Below, in pieces: positions 25,499 to 35,023 of a DNA stretch of 64,000 bases. The stretch is taken from contig NZ_MRCI01000001.1 in the NCBI RefSeq assembly GCF_001922575.1, positions 1 through 64,000 on the forward strand, given 5' to 3'. Positions within the stretch are counted from its first letter, which is position 1; every line of letters begins with the position of its first letter. This DNA is from Neptunomonas phycophila (GTDB lineage Bacteria; Pseudomonadota; Gammaproteobacteria; Pseudomonadales; Balneatricaceae). The position numbers were made by a program, and so were the translations under genes. Under the pieces are notes generated by a model. The model was not told the DNA's origin. It did no database searches and worked only from the letters and a program-made list of their open reading frames with translations.

Positions 25499-25846
25499 TT
25501 ATTCGGCGGGAGCTACAGCAGGTTGTACTGTTTCGGTCGGTAGGCCTTCTAAATGATCTAGCTTACCTTCTTCAAAGAAAACAGTAATATGGGTTTGGAC
25601 GCGGTCACCGCCAGCGACGCTTAGACTGCTAATATAGTCCCAACGATTGTTGCTAAAGGTATCCGTGACAAGTGGTGTGCCTAAAATGTATTGTACTTGG
25701 TTAGGTGTCATACCTTTTTCAAGTTGGTTGAGTTGCTCTTGCGTAACGACGTTACCTTGAGGAATATCGATTTTGTATACACCGGGGAATTCTGAGCAAG
25801 CGGTGAGTAAGGTGACTAAAGCTACGCTGATTAAAACCTTTCGCAT
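25499..25846 (-). CDS. bamE: outer membrane assembly lipoprotein BamE
   Basis: A 115-residue lipoprotein with signal peptide and lipobox LTAC (lipidated Cys near residue 17). The SmpA/OmlA domain has YKIDIPQGNVVTQEQLNQLEKGMTPNQVQYILGTPLVTDTF and NRWDYI. It is a non-essential part of the BAM complex that inserts beta-barrel proteins into the outer membrane. It is divergent from fur, as in many gammaproteobacteria. Confidence 0.95.
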   Translation of the reverse strand: MRKVLISVALVTLLTACSEFPGVYKIDIPQGNVVTQEQLNQLEKGMTPNQVQYILGTPLVTDTFSNNRWDYISSLSVAGGDRVQTHITVFFEEGKLDHLEGLPTETVQPAVAPAE

Positions 25847-25928
25847 GGGTAAATGACTTCCACTTTGACGTGTAAATAAAGATAATAGAGTCTAACATCC
25901 AGTAGACTGAATCAATAGAGTAAAGAAA

Positions 25929-26354
25929 ATGTCTCTCGAAAATCAAGAGTTAAGAAAAGCCGGCCTGAAGGTTACCCTGCCTCGCGTTAAGATCTATCAG
26001 ATCCTTGAGAAGGCGGGAGAAGGCGATCACTTCAGTGCAGAGGATATCTACAAGCTTCTGATGGGTATGGGCGAAGATGTTGGTTTGGCAACTGTTTATC
26101 GTGTGCTGACTCAATTTGAAGCGGCCGGGTTAGTATCTCGTCATCACTTTGAAGGTGGTCATTCTGTTTTTGAACTTGCGCGAGAAGAAGAGCACGATCA
26201 TATCGTATGCGTTAAGTGCGGCCATGTACGTGAGTTTACAGACCCAGTTCTGATCGAGCGTCAGAATGAAATTGCAAAAGAGCTTGGCTTTAACATCACT
26301 GATCGTACATTGTACCTCTATGGTGTGTGCGCAGACGGTTGTGTAGAAAGCTAG
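25929..26354 (+). CDS. fur: ferric uptake regulator Fur
   Basis: A 141-residue Fur protein. The winged-helix domain has LKVTLPRVKIYQIL and DVGLATVYRVLTQFEAAGLV. The dimerisation domain carries metal ligands in HHFEGGHSVFEL, EEEHDHIVCVKCGHV (structural CxxC) and a C-terminal Cys pair region (GVCADGC). It represses iron uptake genes with Fe2+ as co-repressor. A strong bidirectional terminator separates it from the convergent recN. Confidence 0.97.
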   Translation: MSLENQELRKAGLKVTLPRVKIYQILEKAGEGDHFSAEDIYKLLMGMGEDVGLATVYRVLTQFEAAGLVSRHHFEGGHSVFELAREEEHDHIVCVKCGHVREFTDPVLIERQNEIAKELGFNITDRTLYLYGVCADGCVES

Positions 26355-26414
26355 AGTATAAATTACGTGACTGTGTCAGGCTCTGTGTAGGCTAGAGCCC
26401 TTCAGTATACTAAG

Positions 26415-26451
26415 AAACCGATTAGGCCATAGCGGCCTAATCGGTTTTTTT
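26415..26451. terminator. bidirectional terminator between fur and recN
   Basis: A 14-bp perfect stem (aaaccgattaggcc 26415-26428 with ggcctaatcggttt 26434-26447), a 5-base loop and a run of Ts. The A-rich left flank gives the U-run on the minus strand. Confidence 0.93.
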
Positions 26452-26480
26452 GTGTCCTAGTAAAGTGACGTGCCTCAGTC

Positions 26481-28145
26481 TTAATGGACGGTGCCTAACA
26501 TTTCGCGCGCATGATCGATTGAGCGCTGTGTTACATCAATGCCGCCCAGCATCCTCGCCACTTCTTGAACACGCTCATCTTTAGCCAGCTCATTGATACG
26601 TGTATGAGTGGATGCACGGTCAGATCGTTTGCTGACAAACAAATGCTGGTGTCCTTGTGAGGCAACCTGCGGTTGGTGCGTGACGCAAAGTATTTGGGCC
26701 TGTTGACCCAGTTGGCGCAATAAGCGGCCAACGACTTCGGCGATGGCTCCACCGATACCGACATCTACCTCATCAAAAATGAGCGTGGGTGTGGTTGAAC
26801 ACTGGGCTGTAATTACTTGTATAGCTAGGCTGATACGTGACAGCTCACCACCTGATGCTATTTTGGCCAGCGGGCGAGGGGGTTGTCCTTTATTCGTCGT
26901 AATAAGAAATTCAACATCCTCAGCGCCAGTGGCTTGCGGTTTGTCCACAGGGTGCAGTGTGGCTATAAATGCCGCAGAGCTCATGCCAAGTAGGTGTAAT
27001 TGCTCATCTACCAGCTTATTGAGTTTTTTGGCGGCTTTTTGGCGCAGTAACGTGAGTTTGGCGGCCGCTTGTGTGTAATCTTGCTGCAACTGTTCAACGT
27101 GTTGCGATAAGGCTTCTAGTGCTTCATCTGAATGATTGAGTTCATCAAGCTCGGTTTGCAATGCTTGATGAAATACGGGGATCTCTTCTGGTGTAATGCG
27201 ATGTTTACGCGCTAACTCAAACAGGACGGAGAGGCGATCTTCAACCGCTTGCAAGCGCGACGGGTTCATTTCTACCCGGTCTAAGTAGTGTCGGAGTTCG
27301 TTGCCAGCTTCTTGGATTTGAATTTGAGCGCTTTGAAGTAGCTCAATGGTTTGGTTGATTGCTGGTGCCCCATTATTTAGGTTGGCGAGTGAGTGCAATG
27401 CTTGATTGAGCAGTTGCTCACAATTGTCACCATCGCCATCGGTCATTAAATTGAGCGAGTGGTGCCCGTTATGTAGAATTTCGCCTGCTTGGCTGAGTTC
27501 TTTTTGCTCTAACTCTAACTCGGCCAGCTCGTCGGTTTGTAAATTGATTTGATCAAGCTCTTCAACTTGATAACTAAGCAGCTGTACTTTGGCGTGATGC
27601 TCTGCGCTTTGGTTAAGCAACGTATTCAATTGCTTTTTTTGAGCGTTCCACTCGTTAAACAGTTGGGCGACTTTTTTGGCTTGGGCCGTGCTTTGTGAAA
27701 ACTGATCGAGTAATTCTCGGTGGTGCTCTTTTTTAAGCAGGCGTTGGTGTTCGTGCTGGCCATGTATCGCAATGAGGTGTTCACCCAGCTGTTTTAGTGC
27801 ATTCAATGGGCACGCTTGTCCGTTAATATAACTGCGCGAGCGTCCTTCCTTGGTGATAACACGACGAATAATGCATTCATTATCAGAGTCCAGATCTTGG
27901 CTGGCTAGCCACTCACGGGCTTCGGTTAGCTGGCTGATATCAAAGCTGGCTATGATTTCAGCACGTTCGGCACCTAAGCGAACGCTTCCGGCTTCGGCTC
28001 GGTCGCCCATCGTAAGGCCAAGGGCATCAAGCATAATCGATTTGCCAGCTCCTGTTTCGCCGCTGACGACGGTCATGCCTGCCTTTAAATCCAGATCAAG
28101 AGCTTCAACAATTGCAAAATTTCGAATCGATAGTTGTGCTAGCAT
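26481..28145 (-). CDS. recN: DNA repair protein RecN
   Basis: A protein of about 554 residues in the SMC-like family. It has the Walker A GETGAGKSIMLDAL near the N-terminus, long coiled coils in the middle, the ABC signature (ASGGELSRISLAIQ) and Walker B (TLIFDEVDVGIGGA) near the C-terminus. It acts early in double-strand break repair. ATG 28145 (MLAQLSIRNFAIVE) matches the usual N-terminus of the family; ATG 28157 is an alternative. Neither has a clear ribosome-binding site. Confidence 0.95.
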   Translation of the reverse strand: MLAQLSIRNFAIVEALDLDLKAGMTVVSGETGAGKSIMLDALGLTMGDRAEAGSVRLGAERAEIIASFDISQLTEAREWLASQDLDSDNECIIRRVITKEGRSRSYINGQACPLNALKQLGEHLIAIHGQHEHQRLLKKEHHRELLDQFSQSTAQAKKVAQLFNEWNAQKKQLNTLLNQSAEHHAKVQLLSYQVEELDQINLQTDELAELELEQKELSQAGEILHNGHHSLNLMTDGDGDNCEQLLNQALHSLANLNNGAPAINQTIELLQSAQIQIQEAGNELRHYLDRVEMNPSRLQAVEDRLSVLFELARKHRITPEEIPVFHQALQTELDELNHSDEALEALSQHVEQLQQDYTQAAAKLTLLRQKAAKKLNKLVDEQLHLLGMSSAAFIATLHPVDKPQATGAEDVEFLITTNKGQPPRPLAKIASGGELSRISLAIQVITAQCSTTPTLIFDEVDVGIGGAIAEVVGRLLRQLGQQAQILCVTHQPQVASQGHQHLFVSKRSDRASTHTRINELAKDERVQEVARMLGGIDVTQRSIDHAREMLGTVH

Positions 28146-28270
28146 CGCTAAACTCATACATGGTTATTTATACAGTGTTTATGTATAAGGCATTTTTAAG
28201 CGTTGCGCAATTGTTGATCAATAAAAAAGTGACTAACGGTAGACGTTTAGTAAAAAATTATCTGCCCAAG

Positions 28271-28299
28271 GGTTGAAACCCGTTGCTATGTCCCCATAA
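28271..28299 (+). promoter_or_regulatory. sigma-32 heat-shock promoter of grpE
   Basis: GTTGAAA (28272-28278), a 13-base spacer and CCCCATAA (28292-28299) differ at one base per box from the sigma-32 consensus CTTGAAA / CCCCATNT. It lies about 50 bases upstream of grpE. Confidence 0.85.
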
Positions 28300-28347
28300 A
28301 ACGCAGCAGTTAATGTTGAGTTTGATTGCGTTAAATCGGAGACCCCA

Positions 28348-28938
28348 ATGGCTGAAGAACAGACAAAACCGAATGAGCCGACCCCTGAAGAAACAAACAC
28401 TCAGGAAACGGACGCTGCTGACGTAGCAGAACAAGCGGCTGACGATGCGGCCAACGAAGTGGTTGCTGATGTTGAGGCGCTACAGCAGGCACTTGCCGCT
28501 GCGCAAGATGAAGTCGCAACACTGAAAGACCAGGCCTTGCGAGCAACCGCTGAACTACAAAATGTTCGCCGTCGTGCAGAGCAAGATGTTGAAAAAGCGC
28601 ACAAATTTGGTTTGGATAAATTCACTAACGAAATGCTGCCTATCATCGATAGTTTAGAGCGCACGTTGGACGCTTGTAGCGTTGATGATGAGGCCACAAA
28701 AGCGTTGCGTGAAGGCGTTGAAATGACGCACAAAATGTTCGTCAGTGGTTTAGCTAAATTTAATATTGAACAAGTCGATCCGCAAGGTCAGCCATTCGAT
28801 CCTGAATTGCACCAAGCAATGTCGATGGTACCGTCGCCTGACCATGAAGCAAACACCGTAATGGCGGTGATGCAAAAAGGTTACACAATGCACGGTCGTT
28901 TGATTCGCCCTGCCATGGTTGTTGTCGTTCAGGGTTAA
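28348..28938 (+). CDS. grpE: nucleotide exchange factor GrpE
   Basis: A 196-residue protein with an acidic, Ala-rich N-terminal tail (1-45), a long dimerising helix (about 48-95, with [28 protein letters not shown]) and the C-terminal beta domain ending [16 protein letters not shown]. It releases ADP from DnaK. It heads the grpE-dnaK-dnaJ group and has a sigma-32 promoter. Confidence 0.97.
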   Translation: MAEEQTKPNEPTPEETNTQETDAADVAEQAADDAANEVVADVEALQQALAAAQDEVATLKDQALRATAELQNVRRRAEQDVEKAHKFGLDKFTNEMLPIIDSLERTLDACSVDDEATKALREGVEMTHKMFVSGLAKFNIEQVDPQGQPFDPELHQAMSMVPSPDHEANTVMAVMQKGYTMHGRLIRPAMVVVVQG

Positions 28939-28955
28939 AAAAATCGCCAAATTGC

Positions 28956-28983
28956 CTTGAAAAAACGTTTGGCGCAACCATAT
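28956..28983 (+). promoter_or_regulatory. second sigma-32-like promoter, upstream of dnaK
   Basis: A perfect CTTGAAA (28956-28962), a 13-base spacer and AACCATAT (28976-28983, six of eight positions of CCCCATNT). It lies in the grpE-dnaK gap, about 70 bases before dnaK, so dnaK can be induced separately from grpE. Confidence 0.7.
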
Positions 28984-29052
28984 AGACATCAACGGTATTT
29001 AATTGATTGAACGCACGCTAAATAGCGGTGCTGAATAGTCGGAGTAAGAAAC

Positions 29053-30966
29053 ATGGGTAAAATAATCGGTATCGACTTAGGAACCACAAACTCCTGTGTA
29101 GCGGTTCTTGATGGTGAAAAAACACGCGTTATTGAAAACGCTGAAGGCGACCGCACAACGCCTTCAATTATTGCTTTTACAGATGGTGAAACATTAGTAG
29201 GCCAGCCTGCTAAGCGTCAGGCGGTGACTAACCCGCATAATACTTTATATGCTATCAAGCGTTTGATTGGTCGTCGCTTCAAAGACGACGTCGTACAAAA
29301 AGACATCAGCATGGTGCCTTACAAAATCATCGAAGCCGATAACGGCGACGCATGGGTTGACGTAAACGGCAAGAAAATGGCGCCTCCTCAGGTGTCAGCT
29401 GAAGTACTTAAAAAGATGAAAAAGACCGCCGAAGATTTCCTTGGCGAAGAAGTGACAGGTGCGGTTATCACGGTTCCTGCTTACTTTAACGATGCTCAGC
29501 GTCAAGCAACAAAAGACGCAGGTAAAATCGCTGGTCTAGACGTTAAGCGTATCATCAACGAGCCAACAGCCGCTGCATTAGCTTACGGTATGGACCAGTC
29601 TAAAGGCGATAAAACGATCGCTGTTTACGACTTGGGTGGTGGTACATTCGATATTTCTATCATCGAAATCGCAGATGTTGATGGTGAGCACCAGTTCGAA
29701 GTATTAGCTACAAATGGTGATACTTTCCTTGGTGGTGAAGACTTCGATATGCGTTTGATCGAGTACTTGGCTGCTGAGTTTAAGAAAGAAACCGGTATCG
29801 ATTTGCACAACGATCCGTTGGCGCTACAACGTCTGAAAGAAGGTGCTGAAAAAGCGAAAGTTGAGTTGTCGTCTGCGCAGTCGACCGACGTAAACTTGCC
29901 TTACATTACGGCTGACTCTACTGGACCAAAACACTTGAACGTTAAGATTTCACGTTCGAAGTTAGAGTCTTTGGTAGAAGAGCTGGTTACTAACTCAATC
30001 AACCCTTGTCGCACTGCATTGAAAGATGCTGGTTTAAGCGCTTCTGATATCGACGAAGTTATCTTGGTTGGTGGTCAGACTCGTATGCCATTGGTTCAGA
30101 AAGTTGTTTCTGAGTTCTTTGGTAAAGACCCGCGTAAAGATGTAAACCCAGATGAAGCCGTAGCGATTGGCGCAGCTATCCAAGGTGCTGTACTGTCGGG
30201 TGATGTTAAAGACGTGCTTTTATTAGACGTTACACCGTTGACATTGGGTATCGAAACAATGGGCGGCGTGGCAACTCCGTTGATCGAGAAGAACACGACT
30301 ATTCCAACGAAGAAGTCTCAAATCTTCTCTACAGCTGAAGACAATCAAAGCGCGGTAACCATCCATGTTGTTCAAGGTGAGCGTAAGCAAGCATCTCAGA
30401 ACAAATCTTTGGGTCGCTTCGATTTGGCTGATATCCCACCGGCTCCACGTGGTGTTCCACAAGTTGAAGTAACTTTTGACTTGGATGCTAACGGTATCTT
30501 GAACGTGTCAGCTAAAGATAAAGCGACAGGTAAAGAGCAGTCGATCGTTATCAAAGCGTCTTCAGGCTTGAGCGATGAAGAAATTGAACAAATGGTTCGT
30601 GATGCAGAAGCTAACGCGGATGCTGATAAGCAGTTCGAAGAGCTGACTCAAGCGCGTAACCAAGGTGATGCAATGGTTCATTCAGCGAAGAAAACGCTGA
30701 AAGAAGCTGGCGATAAAGCCACAGCTGAAGAAACCGCTGCGATTGAAGCCGCAATCACTGCCTTGGAAGAAGCATTGAAAGCTGATGATAAAGCAGACAT
30801 CGATAGCAAAACAGAAGCGCTAACTGAAGCGGTGTCTGGATTGGCTCAGAAGATGTATGCCGAAGCCGCTCAAGAAGGCGAAGCTCAGCCGCAAGGTGAA
30901 GAGCAAGCCACGGCTGATGACGCTGTCGATGCCGAGTTTGAAGAAGTGAAAGATGATAAGAAGTAA
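29053..30966 (+). CDS. dnaK: chaperone DnaK (Hsp70)
   Basis: A 637-residue Hsp70. The ATPase domain opens with [15 protein letters not shown] and has [13 protein letters not shown] and [13 protein letters not shown]. The linker ([16 protein letters not shown]) joins the substrate-binding domain, and the C-terminal lid ends in an acidic tail ([15 protein letters not shown]). It folds and refolds proteins with GrpE and DnaJ, whose genes flank it. GGAG precedes ATG 29053. Confidence 0.99.
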   Translation: MGKIIGIDLGTTNSCVAVLDGEKTRVIENAEGDRTTPSIIAFTDGETLVGQPAKRQAVTNPHNTLYAIKRLIGRRFKDDVVQKDISMVPYKIIEADNGDAWVDVNGKKMAPPQVSAEVLKKMKKTAEDFLGEEVTGAVITVPAYFNDAQRQATKDAGKIAGLDVKRIINEPTAAALAYGMDQSKGDKTIAVYDLGGGTFDISIIEIADVDGEHQFEVLATNGDTFLGGEDFDMRLIEYLAAEFKKETGIDLHNDPLALQRLKEGAEKAKVELSSAQSTDVNLPYITADSTGPKHLNVKISRSKLESLVEELVTNSINPCRTALKDAGLSASDIDEVILVGGQTRMPLVQKVVSEFFGKDPRKDVNPDEAVAIGAAIQGAVLSGDVKDVLLLDVTPLTLGIETMGGVATPLIEKNTTIPTKKSQIFSTAEDNQSAVTIHVVQGERKQASQNKSLGRFDLADIPPAPRGVPQVEVTFDLDANGILNVSAKDKATGKEQSIVIKASSGLSDEEIEQMVRDAEANADADKQFEELTQARNQGDAMVHSAKKTLKEAGDKATAEETAAIEAAITALEEALKADDKADIDSKTEALTEAVSGLAQKMYAEAAQEGEAQPQGEEQATADDAVDAEFEEVKDDKK

Positions 30967-31002
30967 GCATCGCGCTTGCCCTAATCAGTAGTATGTGTGG
31001 CA

Positions 31003-31048
31003 GCGCGGGCTTTGGCCCGCGTTGTCGTGTCCGGCTCCCGGCGGGAGC
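31003..31048 (+). terminator. two tandem hairpins between dnaK and dnaJ
   Basis: Hairpin 1: gcgcgggc (31003-31010) with gcccgcgt (31015-31022) and a tttg loop. Hairpin 2: gctccc (31034-31039) with gggagc (31043-31048). Neither has a long T-run. They could reduce read-through into dnaJ or protect the dnaK mRNA 3' end. Confidence 0.6.
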
Positions 31049-31076
31049 TAACCGCTGAAGTAGAATAGAACCGGAT

Positions 31077-32207
31077 ATGTCTAAGAAAGATTATTACGAC
31101 GTTTTAGGTGTTGATCGCAACGCCAGTGATCAGGAAATTAAAAAAGCATTTCGTCGCATGGCGATGAAGTTCCATCCTGACCGTAACCCCGATGACAAAA
31201 CCTCTGAAGATAAGTTTAAAGAGGTTAATGAAGCCTATGAAGTATTGTCGGATGCCCAGAAAAAAGCGGCTTACGATCAGTATGGCCATGCGGGTGTCGA
31301 TCCGAATATGGGCGGCGGGGGCGGCGGTTTTGACGGTGGCTTCTCGGATGTGTTTGGTGATGTGTTTGGCGATATCTTTGGTGGCGGAGGCGGCGGTGGC
31401 CGTCGTAGCTCAGTTCAGCGTGGTGCTGATCTGCGTTACACCATGGACTTATCACTAGAAGAAGCCGTTCGCGGTATCGAGAAAACGATCAAAGTGCCTA
31501 CGCTTGTCGGTTGTGAGACCTGTGACGGTAGCGGTGCTAAGCCTGGTTCAAGTGCTAAAACCTGTAACACCTGTGGTGGTATGGGCCAAGTACGTATGCA
31601 GCAAGGGTTCTTCTCTGTTCAGCAGACCTGCCCTACATGTCGTGGTGAAGGTAAGATCATTTCTGATCCTTGTAACTCATGTCATGGCCAGGGACGCGTT
31701 AAGAAGACCAAAACGCTGTCTGTTAAGATTCCAGCGGGCGTTGATACGGGCGATCGTATTCGTTTATCCGGCGAGGGTGAAGCCGGCTCTCATGGTGGGC
31801 CATCGGGAGACTTGTATGTTCAGGTCAATGTACTTGAGCATCCTATCTTTGAGCGTGATGGTCGTCATTTATATTGTGAGGTGCCGATCAGCTTTGTTGA
31901 TGCAGCCTTAGGCGGAGAACTGGAAGTACCGACATTAGATGGTCGTGTAAAACTGAAAGTGCCAGCTGAAACACAAACAGGTAAACTATTCCGCTTACGT
32001 GGAAAAGGTGTAGCACCTGTGCGTGGCGGTGGAGCGGGTGATTTGATGGTGCGTGTTGCTGTTGAAACCCCTGTGAAATTGACTTCTCGTCAGAAGGAAC
32101 TGCTCAAAGAGTTCCAGGCGGCAACAGAAGAAGGCAGTAGTAACAGTAAGCACAGCCCTAAAAAGCATTCCTTCTTCGACTCAGTGAAGAAGTTCTTCGA
32201 AGATTGA
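31077..32207 (+). CDS. dnaJ: co-chaperone DnaJ (Hsp40)
   Basis: A 376-residue protein with a J domain (1-70, with the HPD motif in MKFHPDRNP), a Gly/Phe-rich linker (about 75-115), four CxxCxGxG zinc-binding repeats (about 143-205, e.g. [32 protein letters not shown]) and two C-terminal substrate-binding domains. It delivers clients to DnaK and stimulates its ATPase. It is downstream of dnaK. Confidence 0.98.
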   Translation: MSKKDYYDVLGVDRNASDQEIKKAFRRMAMKFHPDRNPDDKTSEDKFKEVNEAYEVLSDAQKKAAYDQYGHAGVDPNMGGGGGGFDGGFSDVFGDVFGDIFGGGGGGGRRSSVQRGADLRYTMDLSLEEAVRGIEKTIKVPTLVGCETCDGSGAKPGSSAKTCNTCGGMGQVRMQQGFFSVQQTCPTCRGEGKIISDPCNSCHGQGRVKKTKTLSVKIPAGVDTGDRIRLSGEGEAGSHGGPSGDLYVQVNVLEHPIFERDGRHLYCEVPISFVDAALGGELEVPTLDGRVKLKVPAETQTGKLFRLRGKGVAPVRGGGAGDLMVRVAVETPVKLTSRQKELLKEFQAATEEGSSNSKHSPKKHSFFDSVKKFFED

Positions 32208-32211
32208 TCCT

Positions 32212-32236
32212 AACGGGCCGCTAAGCGGCCCGTTTA
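32212..32236 (+). terminator. hairpin terminator after dnaJ
   Basis: aacgggcc (32212-32219) pairs with ggcccgtt (32227-32234), with inner gct/agc able to extend the stem. A short T-run follows, 4 bases past the dnaJ stop. Confidence 0.7.
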
Positions 32237-32251
32237 GTCTGGTGGATAAGC

Positions 32252-33073
32252 ATGACCAACTTGACCATAGCGCCAGCTGATTTATGGCTGAGCATTCAGA
32301 AAGAAGCGCAGGCGGAGGTGTCAATAGAGCCTTTTCTCGCCAGCTTCTATCATTCCAGTATCATTAACCATAATGATTTGCAGTCTGCATTGTCTTTTAT
32401 CTTAGCGAGTAAGTTAGCTGATGATGTGATGTCTCCTATATTGTTGCGCGAGTTGCTTGATCAAGCGATGGCAACTGATCCTTTCATTCTTAACGCGGCT
32501 TGTTTGGATATTATAGCGGTCCATACACGCGACCCAGCGGTGGATAAGTACTCAACAGTCTTGCTGTATCTCAAAGGGTTTCATGCTTTGCTGTCACATC
32601 GAGTGGCGCATTGGCTATGGGGTCAGGGCCGGCGTTCGATGGCGTCTTATATTCAAAGTCGCGTAAGTTCTGTGTTTCAGGTGGATATTCATCCGGCTGC
32701 CATTATCGGATCAGGCGTCATGTTTGACCATGCTACCGGTATTGTTGTGGGTGAAACCTGTGTCATTGAAAATGATGTATCGATTTTACAATCGGTGACT
32801 CTAGGTGGTACCGGAAATGAAACGGGTGACCGTCATCCTAAGATTCGCGAAGGCGTACTGATTGGAGCGGGTGCTAAAATCTTTGGTAATATCGAAGTAG
32901 GCAAAGGGGCAAAAGTGGGCGGCGGAAGTGTGGTTTTAGACGATGTACCACCGTGCAAAACCGTTGTTGGTGTGCCTGCTCGGGTGGTTGGGTCATCGGG
33001 ATGCGATAAACCCGCGCTCGACATGAACCAGCGCTTTGATCTTGAAAAAAATGATGATGTTGTTGCTAAATAA
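32252..33073 (+). CDS. cysE: serine O-acetyltransferase CysE
   Basis: A 273-residue protein with the N-terminal helical SATase domain and C-terminal left-handed hexapeptide repeats (IHPAAIIGSGVMFDHATGIVVGETCVIENDVSILQSVTLGGTGNETGDRHPKI). The active-site His residues lie in FDHATG and GDRHPK. It makes O-acetylserine from serine and acetyl-CoA, the first step of cysteine synthesis. It ends 15 bases before dapB, so the two may be co-transcribed. Confidence 0.96.
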   Translation: MTNLTIAPADLWLSIQKEAQAEVSIEPFLASFYHSSIINHNDLQSALSFILASKLADDVMSPILLRELLDQAMATDPFILNAACLDIIAVHTRDPAVDKYSTVLLYLKGFHALLSHRVAHWLWGQGRRSMASYIQSRVSSVFQVDIHPAAIIGSGVMFDHATGIVVGETCVIENDVSILQSVTLGGTGNETGDRHPKIREGVLIGAGAKIFGNIEVGKGAKVGGGSVVLDDVPPCKTVVGVPARVVGSSGCDKPALDMNQRFDLEKNDDVVAK

Positions 33074-33889
<816 letters not shown>

Positions 33890-33909
33890 TTGCCAGAAAA
33901 AATTTTGTT

Positions 33910-33937
33910 AAAAGCTGCCTTTTCGCAGCTTTTTTTG
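33910..33937 (+). terminator. rho-independent terminator after dapB
   Basis: aaaagctgc (33910-33918) pairs with gcagctttt (33925-33933) across a 6-base loop, followed by a T-run. Confidence 0.92.
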
Positions 33938-34035
33938 TTTTTGCGACATATCTGCATTCAGCCATACCACATAAGCTGTGACAGGGTCTATACTTGCACA
34001 ATTGATTAATAAATAACCATGCTGGAGAGTAAAGC

Positions 34036-34425
34036 GTGTCTGCTGAAAAGTTTCCCATCTTAAAAGAGATGGGCATTGATGATCCTTATGATATCGAACG
34101 ATATACGGCCCGTATTGAAGGTGAGTCTGATGTGTTAAAGATTTACTTCCACCGTCATCAGGGCGACTGGGTTACAAAAAGTAAGAAGTTTAAGTTTAAA
34201 CGTACTCATAAAACGTTACGTGTTAACGAAGGGCGTGTGCCGTACATTGATACGACTGAGTCGTCGCCTTATTTTCTTCATGCGGTTGATGAGCTTGATA
34301 AGTTAGTTGCTGAAGAACGTAACACACAGTCGCGTAAAGAGCGCTTGTTAGAAGAAATGTCGCATTTAGAAAAAGTGGTCGAGCGTAAGCTGGCTGATAT
34401 GCGTCGTCAAATCGAAGAGCTTTAA
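34036..34425 (+). CDS. DUF3461 family protein
   Basis: A 129-residue soluble protein. FPILKEMGIDDPYDIERYTAR at the start and a C-terminal coiled coil (about 92-129, rich in E, K and R) match the DUF3461 family of gammaproteobacteria, whose function is unknown. A GAG ribosome-binding site and GTG 34036 begin the frame. A long hairpin follows the stop. Confidence 0.85.
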   Translation: MSAEKFPILKEMGIDDPYDIERYTARIEGESDVLKIYFHRHQGDWVTKSKKFKFKRTHKTLRVNEGRVPYIDTTESSPYFLHAVDELDKLVAEERNTQSRKERLLEEMSHLEKVVERKLADMRRQIEEL

Positions 34426-34436
34426 CTGTTTAGTGT

Positions 34437-34467
34437 GGTAGTTTTATCCTGTTAGGATGAGACTACC
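34437..34467 (+). terminator. 14-bp hairpin after the DUF3461 gene
   Basis: ggtagttttatcct (34437-34450) pairs throughout with aggatgagactacc (34454-34467), with three G-T pairs and a 3-base loop. The downstream sequence is pyrimidine-rich rather than a clean T-run. Confidence 0.65.
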
Positions 34468-34665
34468 GCTCACTTTCCCTGCGCCATCTTTCCCCCCCCT
34501 CTTTTTTGAATTTTACCCGCGCTACTTTTCTGGCTTGTCTCTTTCTTTATTTTAATGATGAGCGATAACCTTGCTATCCTGTCTAATAAGAATGGCTGTG
34601 TACTTTCGCTAGCGGCTGCTTCGCTGCGCTAGATCAATATTCATTTTTATGGAAAACGGTACTGT

Positions 34666-34977
34666 ATGTATAAGTTAGCTTTTTTTGTTCCCGAGTCTCA
34701 TTTGGAGTCTGTAAAAGCGGCTCTGTTTGAGCAGGGTGCAGGCAAAATTGGGGATTATGAACATTGCTGTTGGCAAGTGCTTGGTGAAGGTCAGTTTCGA
34801 CCGACAGAAGGGAGTCAGCCATTTATCGGTCAATTTGGCTGTGTTGAGAAAGTTCCCGAATGGAAAGTCGAGATGGTATGCAAGGACGAGTTAGTCCCAA
34901 CGTTAATCGCAACGCTCAAGTCATCGCACCCTTATGAAACAGTGGCTTACGACGTGTGGAAACTCGCCGATTTTTAA
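34666..34977 (+). CDS. NIF3/YqfO-like insertion-domain protein
   Basis: A 103-residue stand-alone protein matching the CutA-like domain found inserted in NIF3/YqfO proteins: YKLAFFVPESHLESVKAALFEQGAGKIGDYEHCCWQ, GEGQF-PTEGSQPFIG and SSHPYETVAYDVWKL. Such proteins are often labelled NGG1p-interacting factor 3 family, though they lack the metal-binding NIF3 domains. The function is unknown. It precedes the V-type ATPase operon, but a 46-base gap and an own ribosome-binding site for subunit B make membership uncertain. Confidence 0.85.
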   Translation: MYKLAFFVPESHLESVKAALFEQGAGKIGDYEHCCWQVLGEGQFRPTEGSQPFIGQFGCVEKVPEWKVEMVCKDELVPTLIATLKSSHPYETVAYDVWKLADF

Positions 34978-35023
34978 TTAGGCTCTTTCTTGCTTTTGGA
35001 GACGAGCCGCAAGGAGGTTGGCT

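Noticed and set aside
31504-31911. A 135-codon frame inside dnaJ in another phase
   Set aside because: It overlaps fully with a certain dnaJ coding region; the composition is a shadow of the Cys/Gly-rich repeats.
34600-34640. A short inverted repeat (ctagcg...cgctag) before the NIF3-like gene as a mobile or REP element
   Set aside because: Only one copy was seen, the stem is short and imperfect, and no T-run or flanking repeats support a class.
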